Shown in pieces: positions 45,732 to 58,287 of a stretch of DNA of 64,000 bases (position 1 is its first letter; the number at the start of each line of letters is the position of its first letter). The position numbers and the translations under genes are program-made. Origin of the DNA: Circinella umbellata (Eukaryota > Mucoromycota > Mucoromycetes > Mucorales > Lichtheimiaceae); contig JAIWNF010000031.1 in assembly GCA_025093555.1 (NCBI GenBank), forward strand, positions 310,001 through 374,000, read 5' to 3'. The notes beneath the pieces were generated by a model. It was not told the DNA's origin and made no database searches. It saw only the letters and a list, made by a program, of their open reading frames with translations.

Positions 45732-47857
45732 TCAGAGAGCAACTTGGCTCACGGCTTGGTTTTTCCTTTGAATCCACTCCTTAACGCCAATGGTGGATGG
45801 ATGACCTTCAACAGGACCATTAACGGCTTTCTTGAATGGAATACCTTCTTTTGCTACAACCCAAGTGTCATAGGCTTCATCGTTATTACGAATGTTAAGT
45901 TGCTCGCCTTCCTTTCGTTTTCTAGGAATCTTTACTTCCTTTCCTGGCTTGGGTAATGTCTGATCCCATTCAACGTCATCTTCAATAAAGGTCACCAGAT
46001 CATCTACAGTAGGTTCTAATACTTCTGGATTAAAAAGTTTATTATTGGCATCTCGGATAAGTTCATCAACTCGACTGCTAAATTCGGGCAAGTTCAACAA
46101 CTTGACCAAAAGAGGAGATGAGTGTGATTCAATAATATCCTTCTTTCCCAAGACAAATGATTTAAAGTCACCGTTAAGCATATGATTCATATCATAAATG
46201 CTGTTGCCTAATACACGATTGAAATCTGCGTTTAAATAGATAAACTTGTCATTTTGACTTGGGTCTTGGTATAAAAAGTAATTGTTAAAGTTTATGATAA
46301 AATTATCTGACAATCCAGTGAAGAATTCATGAACCATGCTATTTTGTTAATAAAAATATAAAATTATTATAATTTATTAAAAGCTATTTACAGTACTGGT
46401 TATTCTTATGTTCATTATTTCTTTTGATTATTACAGTGTGTTGGGTTAGTGAATCTATGTTTACTTACAATCTCATAAATCCTTCCATGTCGAGATGGTT
46501 ATTCCATTCATTTAAGTTATCGGCGCTGGTATCATGAATAAATTTTGTCAAATCAATCAGGGGTTGGTATCCTAAGCTCTGACCTCCTGATGCTTCCTCC
46601 TTAATTCTATACTGGCCATCTTCATATGCAGCGCTGTCTGGATAATAGTCCAGATCAGAGTAATGATTCAACTTATCAGACACAGGGGTTCGTTTAGCGC
46701 CTTGATATAAAGAACCATAATTATAGTTTTTGTCATCATCACCGAACACTGTACGAAGCCATGATGGTTTAAAATGTTCAATCATGGTATAAAGTCCCAT
46801 GGGTTTACCATTAAAGAAAACTCTATAAATATAAAAAACGCATACATTTTTAATAAGACTTGTTCAACATTAACTGCTAAAAAGCTGATATATATATATT
46901 GTACCTTGCAAATGAAGCTCCAGATGTTGGTACACCTAAAGAGACCAAGGTTTTGTATGCTAAATCTTCCCTAATGTATGCTGGATCAGTGGTTCCAAGA
47001 GCACGAAGCTTGAATCGACTGCAACCATAAATACTTTCGCCTTTTCCACTAATATTAATATTATATGAAAGTTTCGGATATTTTCGCGCGTTACGACCAC
47101 CAATCTTAAATTTGACCTTGGTGAAAGTCTGTACATTATCCCGACTAACAAATAGAAATAAATGAAATAAAAATGTTATACAATCTATTGTTATTTTTTT
47201 CTATATATATTATTATCCAAGTACATATTACTTACCGAATATAAGTCATTTTTCCAATAACAGTAAGGTCCTCGTTTACATTTGCATGCATGTTGTCAAT
47301 CTGGCTCTGATCCGCTTGGATATGAAAAGTTGGGATTTCATCAGTTGGATGAAGTTCTGAAGGAAAGGTTTTGTGAGGGGGGAAAATAGCAGGTAGTTGT
47401 CGTACAGATTTTGTAGTCCACGTTCTATTATAAAATTCATTCGGAGTCGAAGCATCTTCGGCCTGCAAGGTGCGACTAAACGCTTCTTTCTCGATAATGC
47501 TGCCTTGGCTATCAATGACGGCATAGTAATATTCTTGAGAAGAAGGTGCACTACCAGTATACAATATGGATGATGATTGAGAAGCTTTGAGTGAATAGGG
47601 TTTGTTGTCAATGACTACAGCTACGTTCTTGTTGTCACTACCCGTGGCGCATATCACATTGTAGGTTGTGTCAGCAAAAGCAATGGTAATCAAGAGAGCT
47701 GTTGATATTAATACTAGTAATAAATTATATACTATATAATAATATGAGTAATTAATTAGTATTGCTGTGATATATTTGTTGAAATGGAAGCGATGTTCTC
47801 ATTTTTAACTGGGTGATAGGTAATGTAAACGTGTTACTTACAATTGTTTTGTATCAT
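45732..47857 (-). CDS. cotH: CotH-kinase family cell-surface/spore-coat protein
   Basis: Five exons (47857-47842, 47713-47236, 47144-46905, 46822-46469, 46338-45732) keep frame and give 564 residues. The N-terminus MIQNNLLISTALLITIAFAD is a signal peptide. An Ig-like strand-rich region follows (TTYNVICATGSDNKN), then the CotH kinase-like core: PTFHIQADQSQIDN, VKFKIGGRNARKYPKLSYNI, FKLRALGTTDPAYIREDLAY, GVPTSGASFARVFFNGKPMG, YTMIEHFKPSWL, FMVHEFFTGLSDNFIINFNN, YFLYQD, KFIYLNADFNRV. Mucoralean CotH proteins are secreted or GPI-linked, and some bind host receptors. Here the C-terminus (QRKNQAVSQVAL) lacks the Ser/Thr-rich stalk and hydrophobic tail of a GPI protein, so a secreted or otherwise retained form is more likely. 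Nothing in the sequence shows a role in virulence for this member. Confidence 0.92.
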
Positions 47858-50119
47858 AGTGAGAAAAAGTGAGAGGAAATGAAAAAAGAAACAAAAAAAT
47901 AAAATTAAACAGGCGGGATAAACATTACATATATATGAATCTATACTGATTTTTGCATTCTCCTGCATGGATCCCGTCCAAGAGGAAAATCCAGAGCGTT
48001 ATCAGTAATAGTGGTAAATTATGTTTTATCAAGCTGCCCTTCAAAAAATCTGATTACGTAGTTTATTGTACGTATTTTATATATAGAATGCAATACCAAA
48101 TAGAATATCAGGTAATCATGAAATGGTAAAAATAGTTGTCTTGGCTGATAGCTTTTCTTCGTTATTCAATAACAATAAATATAATTGGACACTTTTCCCA
48201 ATGATACGTAACAGGTGACAATATACAAAAATAATGGCAGTGCGTAGTTTGCATCCAAATGTTGGGGCTTAGTATTTATGCAGGAAAAATAAAAATAAAA
48301 AGTACAATAAAAATGCTGCTCCTTATGACCCAGAAATAAGCATAGTAAGTATAAGGTTTTTAGAATTTTTGAAAGTTACATTTTCGCCAAATACTTCGCA
48401 TCTTCCCCTAGTTCCCTAATATAGAAGAAAAAATAAGGAGTGTACAAATTTAGATATAACAAGGTTGTATAGGACATTAGATATAGATATACCGGGTAAA
48501 TGGCAAAAACACAGTACTTGTGAGAGCAATAATTCTAATATTTTTCAATACCATTTGACACCACGCGTAAGAAAGTGATGCGAACTTAAAGTTACCTTTT
48601 TCTACCCCTAATTTCTTTTCCACACGAAATCTTGTATTCTCTTGTTCCAAGTTACTAGCATAACAATTGCTACCTGAAAGACTTTCTTCTGTTCATTTCC
48701 TATAACTGTATATAATTATTTATTATAGACTGCGGATAATAAGAACTAAAGAAGTTGCTCTTTAGATAACAATAAAAAATTACTGTTGTTATTGAATATA
48801 AAAACAATAATTTGATCTTTACCCATAGTCAGTCAATTGTTGCTAGATTTATAACATGCTAATAATAAAAGTTTTAAGGAGTTTGAAAAGAAGATCATAC
48901 CATTTATACTCATTCATATTTGTACGTATTTAAGGACTCTCAGTTTATATTTTTTTGTAGAATATAATGATAGATGCTTTGTATATAAATGCTGATGCTA
49001 CATAGAGAACAATGTATGGCTTCTGCCGCTGAACAGCAGTAATAACACTGCACTAACATTTCATTTGCGTTTTATAAAACCGATAAAGAAAAAAATATAT
49101 TCAAGGAAGTTGATATCTGAAAAGTGCAGTTAAAAAAACTATACTGAAGTAATAGTATTCTAAGTGTTTTATTTTTCATTCGTAATTAAATTACTGCTAT
49201 AATTACCTTGTACTTGTTAGTACTGGTTACTATATTGACCATAGACAGTAGTAGTGTTACTATAATCTATTTCATCATCATCATTATTATTAACTACAGA
49301 AGGAGTTTATTTTTATTGTTGAGATAAATTAAATAAGAAAATTTTCTGGTACAATGTAGGTGGTATTGAACAAACAAGGGGGATTGATGCATAGATAACC
49401 ATATATTATCTGCAATTAAAGCTGTCTTTTATTTCAATTTTTAACATCATCTTGTATAGCATTCTTAAAAAACTAAAGCTACTGATACCCAATATTGCAA
49501 TCATGAAACACCATATTATCTGAATAGCATCAGAATTGGTACCCATGATAGTTAAGTATAATTGGATGAAAAGAAAATCCGACAGTGGTTCGGAATTGCT
49601 TATCACCATGCCAAACAGGGTCGAACCAGAGCGGATATGTACTATCTAGACGCAGAGTTCATTTGGTCATTTTTTATTTTTATTCTTCTAATGAACTTTA
49701 ACCTATCACCATGTTCACAAAGGACTCTGGAATTTTTCTTAGCAAATCATCATTACAGAAACAACTTAATATAGTTGGGAATATGAATGTTCTCAACATA
49801 TGAGAAACCTTATTAGACTTGTTGCGACAAAAAAAAATTGAATACGTCGGCGTTTATATGCAAAAATATGTAAAATATATAGTTTGTTAGTGTAAAGATA
49901 TATATACCTGTTGATAAGCTGATTTTCCCCCCTATATGTTACATTATCTTTCTCCTTTGAAATCACAGACAAAGAAAACACTATACACGTGTTTGTACAT
50001 ATACAAGTATGTTCTGCATAATACGACATATTCATGAGAGTTTTAGCCAGACTTTTTTTTTACTTGTATTATTAGATACCAATATCTCTCGGTTGAGTAA
50101 CTGATTTCAATAAAGTTCT

Positions 50120-51180
50120 AATATGTTTGCCTGCCAAAATCCATTGCCACGAAACATAATCAATCAAGCCGCCCTCTTACTAACAAATAACAAACACGTA
50201 GTAGGGAATAAATCAGATACCTTCTTTGTACTTGTAACTAGGCAACCGGCTTCTCTCATACTCGCACCAATCAATGGATTAGATATTTTTGCCATACCAA
50301 ACCCACGATTGACGATACCTCCCTTTTCAGGGGCCTCAATTTCGGAAATATGATAATTATAAGTACAGTGAAAAATTTTGCCACCGCTTTAATCCCTTAA
50401 ACATAACGTCCACGAATCAACACCTCAATACTATACCATATGGCGTGACACATAATACTAACTCTAATATATATACAAGTATTCCGAAAACAAGGCTCAG
50501 ATTAAGAAAATTTTAAAAAGATATTTCTATCCTCGAATACGGGATGAGTTTATTATAGATTCTAATAGGAGAGAAAACATACGTTACAAAAGGCAAAAAA
50601 AAAAAAAAAAAAAAAAGACCAAACAAACTCCCGGAGTCTATCAGATAAAATGAAGTACCCTGTAGATATCCAAACAGCTGGACTTTCTTTTCATTAGAAT
50701 ATTTGCTATACAGGATTTCTATTAATGATTGGTGGGCTTAATTTTTTCACATGGGCGCGAGATACTTTGGACTGAATTCGTAATTCTTCTTCGATGGCTT
50801 TGAGTGATTTTTTTTACTTCGACATTTTCATTTCCAAAATGGGATAACAATATTGTAACTTACATTAATAAATGCTTGTTGTTTCGCTTTTAGATAGGGA
50901 ATAACTAAAGAGAGACTCAAAGCAAATGGACAACATCGCTGCTCGTAAGGTTGCCGCCTGAAATGACTTCAACAGGACTGAAAAAGGAGAGTGTGAGAGA
51001 AGAGCACAGGCTTATAATGTAATGGAGGGTAAAGTTGCATCTTCGAGACCAGGAACAAATGACCCACTCTCCTTTAAAATTGCCTTGTTCGAAGCCTTCA
51101 AACGCTTCGTGAAGAATGCAGCGTGGAAAGCATTTGCTTTGTTGCGCCAGGTAATACCCAATCAAATATGGCACAGGCAA
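50120..51180 (-). pseudogene. Scattered remnants of hypothetical coding sequence
   Basis: Three minus-strand blocks have a protein-like composition: VPYLIGYYLAQQSKCFPRCI with EGFEQGNFKGEW (51180-51060), SLKAIEEELRIQSKVSRAHV with KLSPPIINRNPV (50810-50700), and SEIEAPEKGGIVNRGFGMAK with GASMREAGCLVTSTKKVSDL (50350-50160). Stops and frame changes lie between them, and I cannot tell whether they belong to one gene. None is a family I can name. Confidence 0.3.
50595..50616. repeat. A22 homopolymer
   Basis: A run of 22 adenines on the plus strand. It could be a retrotransposed poly(A) tail, but no matching element body or target duplication was found. Confidence 0.8.
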
Positions 51181-51658
51181 TAGATTTTATGATTGTTAGA
51201 ACATCGTATACGAATACATATGAAAGTGAATGGATGTGGACTGGTTGTATTAGTCAGTATAATGAATTATATATATTAGTTTGGAACAACTCGACGTAGA
51301 GATAAATTATTAATGAAAAGAAGTGAGTTTCAAATATTAATGCGCATGAGTTCATTATCAAGTTTCAAACAATACTTCAAGTCTCTAAATGCTATATGTA
51401 TCATAATCAAATATGACATGTCTTTTATTGCAATCATTGAACACAATGAGATGAATCATTGTATAAAAAATATGCAATGTGAGGATCTATATTTCTAAAT
51501 ATTTGAATTTTTTATATGTAAAAGGAATTATGGTACAAAGTTGTTTCAAAAGTAGAACATGTGTGTGTGTAGGAGAAGTCATTTTTTTAAAGAAAGTAAA
51601 AAGAACTAAACAGCTGGATTGGGATATATAATCAAAAAGAATAATAAAAACAAATAAT

Positions 51659-53793
51659 TTACAAACGAGCGCTAGATTCCGCTTTAGCGGCAATCTTTGC
51701 CTTGATAGCCTCATTAGCTTCAGTACGCAAGACACGGCGAAGAATTTTTCCAGATTCACTCTTGGGAATTACATCCAAAAATATCAGATTACGAATTTGT
51801 TTGTATGGGACAACTTGATCTGCAACAAATTTTTTGATACGGTCTGAAGTTTCCTTGGTTTTAGGTACATTGGGTGTAACTTTAATGTAGCCGGTCGGAA
51901 CCTCAGTTGCTTGTTCAGGGTCATAAACACCAATAACTGCAGCATCGGCAACATCCGGTGATTTTAACTAAAATTAAAAATAAACGTCACTTTAATTAAT
52001 TTCCCTGCATTAATTTCCCATTCTTTTTCTTTTGACATTTACCAAAAGTGCTTCAAGTTCAGCAGGTGGAACCTATATAAAAGGGATAACAATAGCAATA
52101 ATAAGTAAAACAAAAAAAGGGATAATTTGCAACTAACTATTAATGTCAGCCCAACTAACCTGGAAACCCTTGTATTTGATCAATTCCTTAAGACGATCCA
52201 CAATATAAAATCGGTTTTCCTTGTCAACAACACCAACATCACCAGTATGGAAGTAACCATCCTTATCGATAGCATCAGCAGTGGCTTGAGGATTACGGAT
52301 ATATCCCTTCATGATATTGGGACCCTTGAGCCAAATTTCACCACGCTCATCATATCCAACCTCTATTAAGAATGTATAAGCAAACCTTATCCTTAAAAAA
52401 CCCGTTCCGCACCGCTCTTTTTTTTTTATCTCTCTTTCAACATTCCTTTTTCTTTTAAATCATATTTAATATTTTACCCTTTCCATCTTCGTTAACAAGC
52501 TTAGCTGTCATGTTTGGTAACAAGTAACCAACGGATCCTATTAAATAATGGAAAAAAAAAAGATTAGTTACGTCATACTTCCAAAAATAAAAGGTAAGTG
52601 GAAACTCTTCTTACCTGGACGAGTATCATTAGGAATTTCGGATGTCGCAACTGGTGAAGTCTCAGTTAAGCCATAAGCTTGTTTCACAGCACAAGTAGGT
52701 AAACGAACCTTAAGGGCAGTAAGTAATTCAGGGGCAAGAGGAGCGGCAGCACATTGAATCCATTTGACAGAAGATAAGTCATATTTTTGTGCGACAGGTT
52801 CTTTCACAATTTGTAGTAAGATAGGAGGAACCATATAACCAAACGAGATCTTCTTTGATTCAATCAATTTACATACAGTTTCAAGATGGAAACGTTTCAA
52901 AACATAGACAGGTGTACCAATGTAAAAGGCAAGATGAAGAATATTGGTCAAAGCGAAAACGTGGAAGAATGGTAAAGTAGCAAAAGTACAATCTTTTTTA
53001 CCATCAATGAATGGACCGTCGGAAGCACAATATTGCAAAAGGTTAACATTCATGTTGGCGTGAGTAGTAATAACACCTTTACTAGGACCAGTAGTGCCTG
53101 ATGAGAAACACAAATAAGCGGGCAATTCTTTGGACTCTTCAGGAGTGAGATGAACTAGTTCGGCGCGGCGTGAACCCATCAAAGCCAAGAATGGAAGACA
53201 CCCTTGAAGGGCTTTGTAACCAAATACATAGATGCTTTTCTTGGGAAGGCCAACTTCTTTGGCAGCTTCAAGAGCATTATCAATGTTGTCAGCGTGTGCA
53301 ATCATCACTTTAGCTTGAGTCAATTTCAATTGGTGAACAAGTTCGCGTACTGTATAGTTGGGGTTGGCAGGAGATGTGGCACCGCCAGCTGCAACAGCAC
53401 CCATTAATGGAACAGTATACTTGTACTATAATAACATATATTGATACAATGGGAAAACTTAGTTTTTTTGGTGTCTTTTTTGTTTTCGACTGAGAGTACG
53501 TGGTTTTTGAATTTTACAAATACTACTGATACAATTGAAAATAATAAACGTACGTCATTGGGGGCATATATCAACATAACATCACCCTTTGTGAAACTAT
53601 GCTTGTCTTGTAAACCGGCTGCAAATTGTAAAATTTGATCCTTGAAGTCACCATAAGTAAGCTTTTCGCCAGTAAGAAAATCAATGAACAAAGGTCGCTT
53701 GTCAGGAATATCAAAATGATTCTTGAATAAGAATTCCATAGTACCCATTTGGGGCTCTTCGACAGGCTTAAAATGGGATGTGAATACAACCAT
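51659..53793 (-). CDS. Acyl-CoA/4-coumarate-CoA ligase-like enzyme, probably peroxisomal
   Basis: Six exons (53793-53554, 53425-52615, 52537-52478, 52362-52160, 52072-52043, 51967-51659) keep frame and give 550 residues, normal for the ANL superfamily. Motifs: the P-loop-like [76 protein letters not shown] (hinge and A8), and KSESGKILRR with the catalytic Lys near the C-terminus. Such enzymes activate a carboxylic acid to an acyl-adenylate and then to the CoA thioester. It is closest in style to the 4-coumarate-CoA ligase-like clade of fungi, whose substrates are often fatty or aromatic acids. The C-terminal ARL fits the peroxisomal PTS1 consensus. Exon 5 is only 30 nt. Confidence 0.92.
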
Positions 53794-55447
53794 AATATAG
53801 TTTCAACTAAAAAAGAAGATAAAAATTTAAAATGAATACAAAAGAGTAGAAGGAAGAGCTTTTAATTACTTTTATTATGAGCACTTTAAATAAAATTACT
53901 GTTTTGAGTGGACGGCGAAAAAAAGCTTCTAGTTAATCACATTAATGCTTGGCCTTTTTTATCTGAGATGTGGGGTAAATTATATTAAAGGTGAATAATT
54001 AGTCAGTGGGAGTTAAATATTTCTACCACTACCAAAATCAAAATAATTTTCTTTTCTATTTAACCGACCTCTCAATTTTTTTCTGGTTTCTTTGAATTCC
54101 CACTGGAGTATGTATCGAAATTCGTGGGAATTCAATCCGGATAATATCCATAACCTTTACATCCCAGGTCATAAGCTTTTTACCTTTATTGTTCATTTTA
54201 TTTCCCCACACTCCTTTTCTCGGATGAATGTTCCGTTGTATTACGAGAAAACCTTTATTTTTTCAACATTATAATATATTTCTTTATCACTTCTTATAGT
54301 TGGGCCAACAACCATCTATTCATCATTTCATCTGATCAATTATTCTATTTTTTTTTCTCTAATGTACAATAGGCGTAGTTGTCATTGAATCGCGTTTCCA
54401 TGGGAGGCATTATAATTTTTGATCGTTGAGATAACCCTTTGTCTCAATTTTGTCACTCTAACGGATCTCCTTTTTTTTACCACATAATTTATCGTATTAC
54501 TTTTGTGCTATTATAGTAAGAGATTGGAACTAGAAGTCATACATATCTCGCGTTGGAAGTTTAGTTATGCTTTCAGAGACGAATAAGAGATCGGACCAAA
54601 ATCGGGCTAGCTGGCTGGATGATATTGGGTTTTGTCAAGTGCTAATAGAAATACGTATGGCCGCTATACGAAACATAAAATCAGCTTAATACGTTCCTGC
54701 TTATGTATATCTTCGTCATCGAGCTAGAACGCAATAATTGCTGACATAAAGTGAAGCAAAGAAGTCTATCATTGAAGGAGCGCACTAGACGATGAGGGTA
54801 CCTCTAACGGTGGTTACGACGAGTTTCTAAACAAATAGAATACCACCAAACCGCTCTATTTGGTTCAGCGTTGCCCCAATCTTTCAATGTATCTCACTTC
54901 CACTTCTATCATCGAGAGAAACATTTATTAAAGTAGCTTTCCAAACAAAAATAAGCATAAAGATTTAAAAAAAATTCTTGAACTAATTCTATGTATTCAA
55001 AATCGGAGGCTTACTTATAAAACTTCTTAACTTATCAGGTCCATTTAATAAGTCATCAAGAAAAACTTTGTAAGGCTCATATGCAAATATTGCATATCGA
55101 CGCAAAAAATAGAAAAGGAAAAAAAATTAAAACGTACGTCAAACTCCCTTCAAAAAGATAGGAACTTTTTGGCTTGGCGGCTACTAATATTGATTGCTGC
55201 TACTGTCAATCGATGCATGAATAAAACAGTAACGAAAGAAAGTTACAGTTATTATCATAATCCCAGAATCGAATGATTCTCAATAAGCTCTGCTATTACC
55301 ATCAAAACTTGAGCTGCTAGTAAATAGTACTAGGAGCGAAAAAAAAAAATCTCTCATTGTTCAAATGTTGTCAAGTCACACAGTATGTTTTCTTGCTCCG
55401 GTTCAAAGGCCCTTTTGAACGTACATTGATCTCTCTTTTTTTTTTTG
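53794..55447. other. Divergent intergenic region, 1.65 kb
   Basis: This holds the ligase promoter (left) and the QTRT2 promoter (right). An imperfect palindrome (GAATTCCCACTGG... and ...TTCGTGGGAATTC, about 54095-54130) is present. No gene, tRNA or mobile element was recognised. Confidence 0.5.
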
Positions 55448-57052
55448 ATGCAACGAGCCATGAGCCAACTACAATTCGAACTTACAACAATCGACAAAGC
55501 ATTACGTCGTGGCAGCCTTCATTTCACCAACAAAAACAAAAAAATACAAACACCTGCATGTATTTCATACACTGTACGTGGATCTGTACCACACCTGATT
55601 GCAGATAACTTGAAGTCATTACCTATCAGTATGGTTCACGTAGCGTTGGAACACTTGTAAGATAGTTTTCTTTTATTATATTCAACGACCAGGAAAAAAA
55701 ACATTAAACGAATAATATATGTATATACATAGTGTTGAACAAAAAGAACCTTCTTCTTTCAAATACCCACATGGTTTACATCGATATATCAACCTACCTG
55801 TAAATAACCTTTCAGTATTTGATTGTATAAATATATAACTATATCATTTTAAAATAGTATAATTTATTCACATATACATATGTATAATTTTAGGAGCATT
55901 TAATATTCTGTGATGTACGCGATCCATCCAAATTAGCACCTGCTTCAGCCAATACTGAGAAATATGTTGCAGTCGATACTCATGGTGGTGTTCGACGAGT
56001 GACACCGGATTTATGGAAACAAGCCATAGAAGCATACAAGCCCGATTGGTGTGCTACTCCTGCAGATGTGGTTAAAGCGGGTGAAGAGATCAAAACAAAA
56101 CGTATAAAAAAATCAGTGGATCGAACATTACGTTGGCTGGATGATTGTTTAACATCTTCATCGACAGCACCTGTTTTTGCACCTGTTGTTGGTTTTGACA
56201 ATCAAGAAGAACGTGTACGATCTGCGGAGGAAGCAGCTAAACGTGAAGAAGTATCTGGATTTGTATTGAATGGTTTTGAATTAAACAAAGATGCTCGTAT
56301 GGAATGTTTCAAAGTTTCAATTGAACAATTACCTGAAAATAAACCCAGACTCGCTTATGGATTATCTACACCAGGTAAAAAAAAAATATGTATACAAAAT
56401 TATGAAAAGGATAATAATAACAACAATAAAAACCAAACTAATAATGATAATCTAATGATTGATTATTGTTATTGTTATAGAGAGCGTATTACAAGGCGTA
56501 GCACAAGGAATTGATTTATTTGATGACAGCTATGCGTTTAAAATGACTGAACGTGGGCGAGCAATTACTTTTGAATTTGGTGAAAACATGTCCAAAGCAG
56601 AGGAAGGAGAAAAACCTGAAAAGACATTGAATTTATGGGATACACGACTTGCACAAAACTTTGATCCTATTGATTCCTCATGTGGTTGTTATACATGTAC
56701 TACACCTCATACCAAAGCTTATATCCACCATCTTTTGAACGCACATGAAATGCTTGGTCCATTGTTGATTATGATGTAAGTAACAACATTTTATAATATA
56801 CTATATACTGGAAGAACTTAAAGGAAAGATCTTTTAAATAATATTTTTATTTATAGGCATAATGTATATCAATTTGAACGATTTATGGGCACTATCCGTA
56901 AGAGTATCGAAAACAAGACATTTGAAAAAGATTCAGAAGCATTCATGACCAAATATAATCATGAAAAAGAAGCAAGTGGAATGGATGGTCATGAAGATGA
57001 AATTGATTTTGAATCACTTGGAAGTCCAATAAAAAAGAATCGTATTCTTTAA
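55448..57052 (+). CDS. QTRT2: Queuine tRNA-ribosyltransferase accessory subunit 2
   Basis: Five exons (55448-55656, 55733-55799, 55894-56374, 56481-56775, 56857-57052) keep frame and give 415 residues. The small second exon (VEQKEPSSFKYPHGLHRYIN) is needed to join ALEHF to LPEHLIFCDVRDPSK. Family landmarks: GSVPHLIADNL, the YKPDWCATPAD block, KRIKKSVDRTLRWLDDCL, ERVRSAEEAAKR, SGFVLNGFEL, LPENKPRLAYGLSTP, GIDLFDDSYAF, TERGRAITFEF, and the zinc site SSCGCYTCTTPHTKAYIHHLL (three Cys and a His), then LLIMMHNVYQFERFM. With the catalytic QTRT1 subunit (not in this window) it exchanges guanine 34 for queuine in GUN-anticodon tRNAs; it lacks catalysis itself and is often found at the mitochondrial outer membrane. 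A second in-frame ATG at 55460 is an alternative start. Confidence 0.93.
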
Positions 57053-57130
57053 TAAAGAAAAACTATTTAAACTATGTACAAATAAAATAATAAATTTCTT
57101 TTTTTTTTACTAAAATATTAATTCATTCAA

Positions 57131-58287
57131 TTAAACAAAGTTCTTTGTAATCTTCCAACCAATATTCTTGCCAGTCAAGAAGGGAACAACAACGCCAGCA
57201 CTTTCATTGGTGGCCGACACGGGATATCTTTCAGGAACGACAACATTATCTTCCTTAACTAAAGTGACGCCATTGTCAACAAATCCTTCACGAGGACCCA
57301 ATCCATAAAACTTACGACCAAAGTGACAAGCAAAGTTTTCAAGTTTATCAAGATGACCAAATTCTTCAAAGATCTTGGCCAAGTAAGGCAATACCATAGG
57401 AGTAGTAAATACACCAGCATTGGCTTTAGCATTTTCCTTAGTATGGCGTGGATGAGGAGCGGAATCAGTACCAAGGAAGAAACGTGGATGACCTGATGAT
57501 ACAACTTCACGTAATGCTTCGCGATCATGAGGATATTTGGCTACTGGCTTACAGAAATGATGGGGTTGACCAGCCCAATCATCAACGATCAATTGCAAAT
57601 GATGAACAGTGATACTACATCCAACGGTATCACCACAACGCTTGACAGTTTCGACAGCAGCTTTGCTAGTGGCATGTTCCAAAACAACCTTAAGCTTAGG
57701 GAAAGCATGATGAATTTTTTCAAGTTGAGGTAAGAAACGTTCTTCAGCATTCATAACACAAATGTCATTGGTAGGATCGCTGGGGATTTCGCCGTGCAAG
57801 TTCAATACCATACCTACTTCTTCCATAGCTTGGAAAATAGGATAGTAAATTTCGTAGGATTCAATACCAGAGTCACTGTTAGTGGTGACACCACGTGGGT
57901 ATGATTTGACGCCAGCAACACCAGCAGCGGCAGCCTTGCGAATTTCTTCGACAGTCAATTCAGGTGACAGGTACAAGGTCATGTAGAATGTCACTTGAGG
58001 TGCCAATGCTTCAAGTTGACTTTTGTATTCCAAAGCTTGTTCGGTTGTCTTGATTGGTGGGATAGTGTTGGGCTAATTATAATAATAATTATAGCTGGTT
58101 AGCGTTTTTTTTTTGTTAAGAGTGTGGGGATGGAGTATAATGTAGTTATAGCTAATATATTTACCATAATATATGCAACTGAAACACCGCCTTCAACAAT
58201 CTTTGGAGTGACCATTTCCATCATTTCACCTTGACGAACATGAAGATGGAAGTCGTGAGCAGAAGGTAAGGTAATAGAAGTAGACAT
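57131..58287 (-). CDS. URA4: Dihydroorotase (URA4/PyrC type)
   Basis: Exons 58287-58165 and 58072-57131 (donor GTAAAT, acceptor TTAG) give 354 residues, the standard length for monofunctional fungal and proteobacterial-type dihydroorotases. Metal and catalytic residues are in place: HDFHLHVRQG near the start (HxH), the carboxylated Lys in GVKSYPRGVTTNSDSG, LNLHGE, VLEHATSKAAV, ITVHHLQL and FFLGTDSAPH with the catalytic Asp. It catalyses reversible cyclisation of N-carbamoyl-aspartate to dihydroorotate, the third step of pyrimidine synthesis, in the cytosol. The intron falls exactly between AYIM and PNTIPP. The gene is convergent with QTRT2, with only 78 bp between stop codons. Confidence 0.97.

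Larger units (their letters stand above)
47858..51658. other. Gene-poor intergenic region, 3.8 kb
   Basis: Between the CotH start and the ligase stop. The CotH promoter is at its left edge. Most of it is AT-rich without coding character. Scattered decayed coding blocks lie at about 49.56-49.66 kb (plus strand, KKIRQWFGIAYHHAKQGRTR) and 50.1-51.2 kb (minus strand, listed separately), with an A22 homopolymer at 50595-50616. It looks like a graveyard of old insertions without clear ends. Confidence 0.5.

Noticed and set aside
50595..50616. Retrotransposed poly(A) tail
   Set aside because: No element body, reverse transcriptase remnant or flanking duplication could be found beside the A-run.
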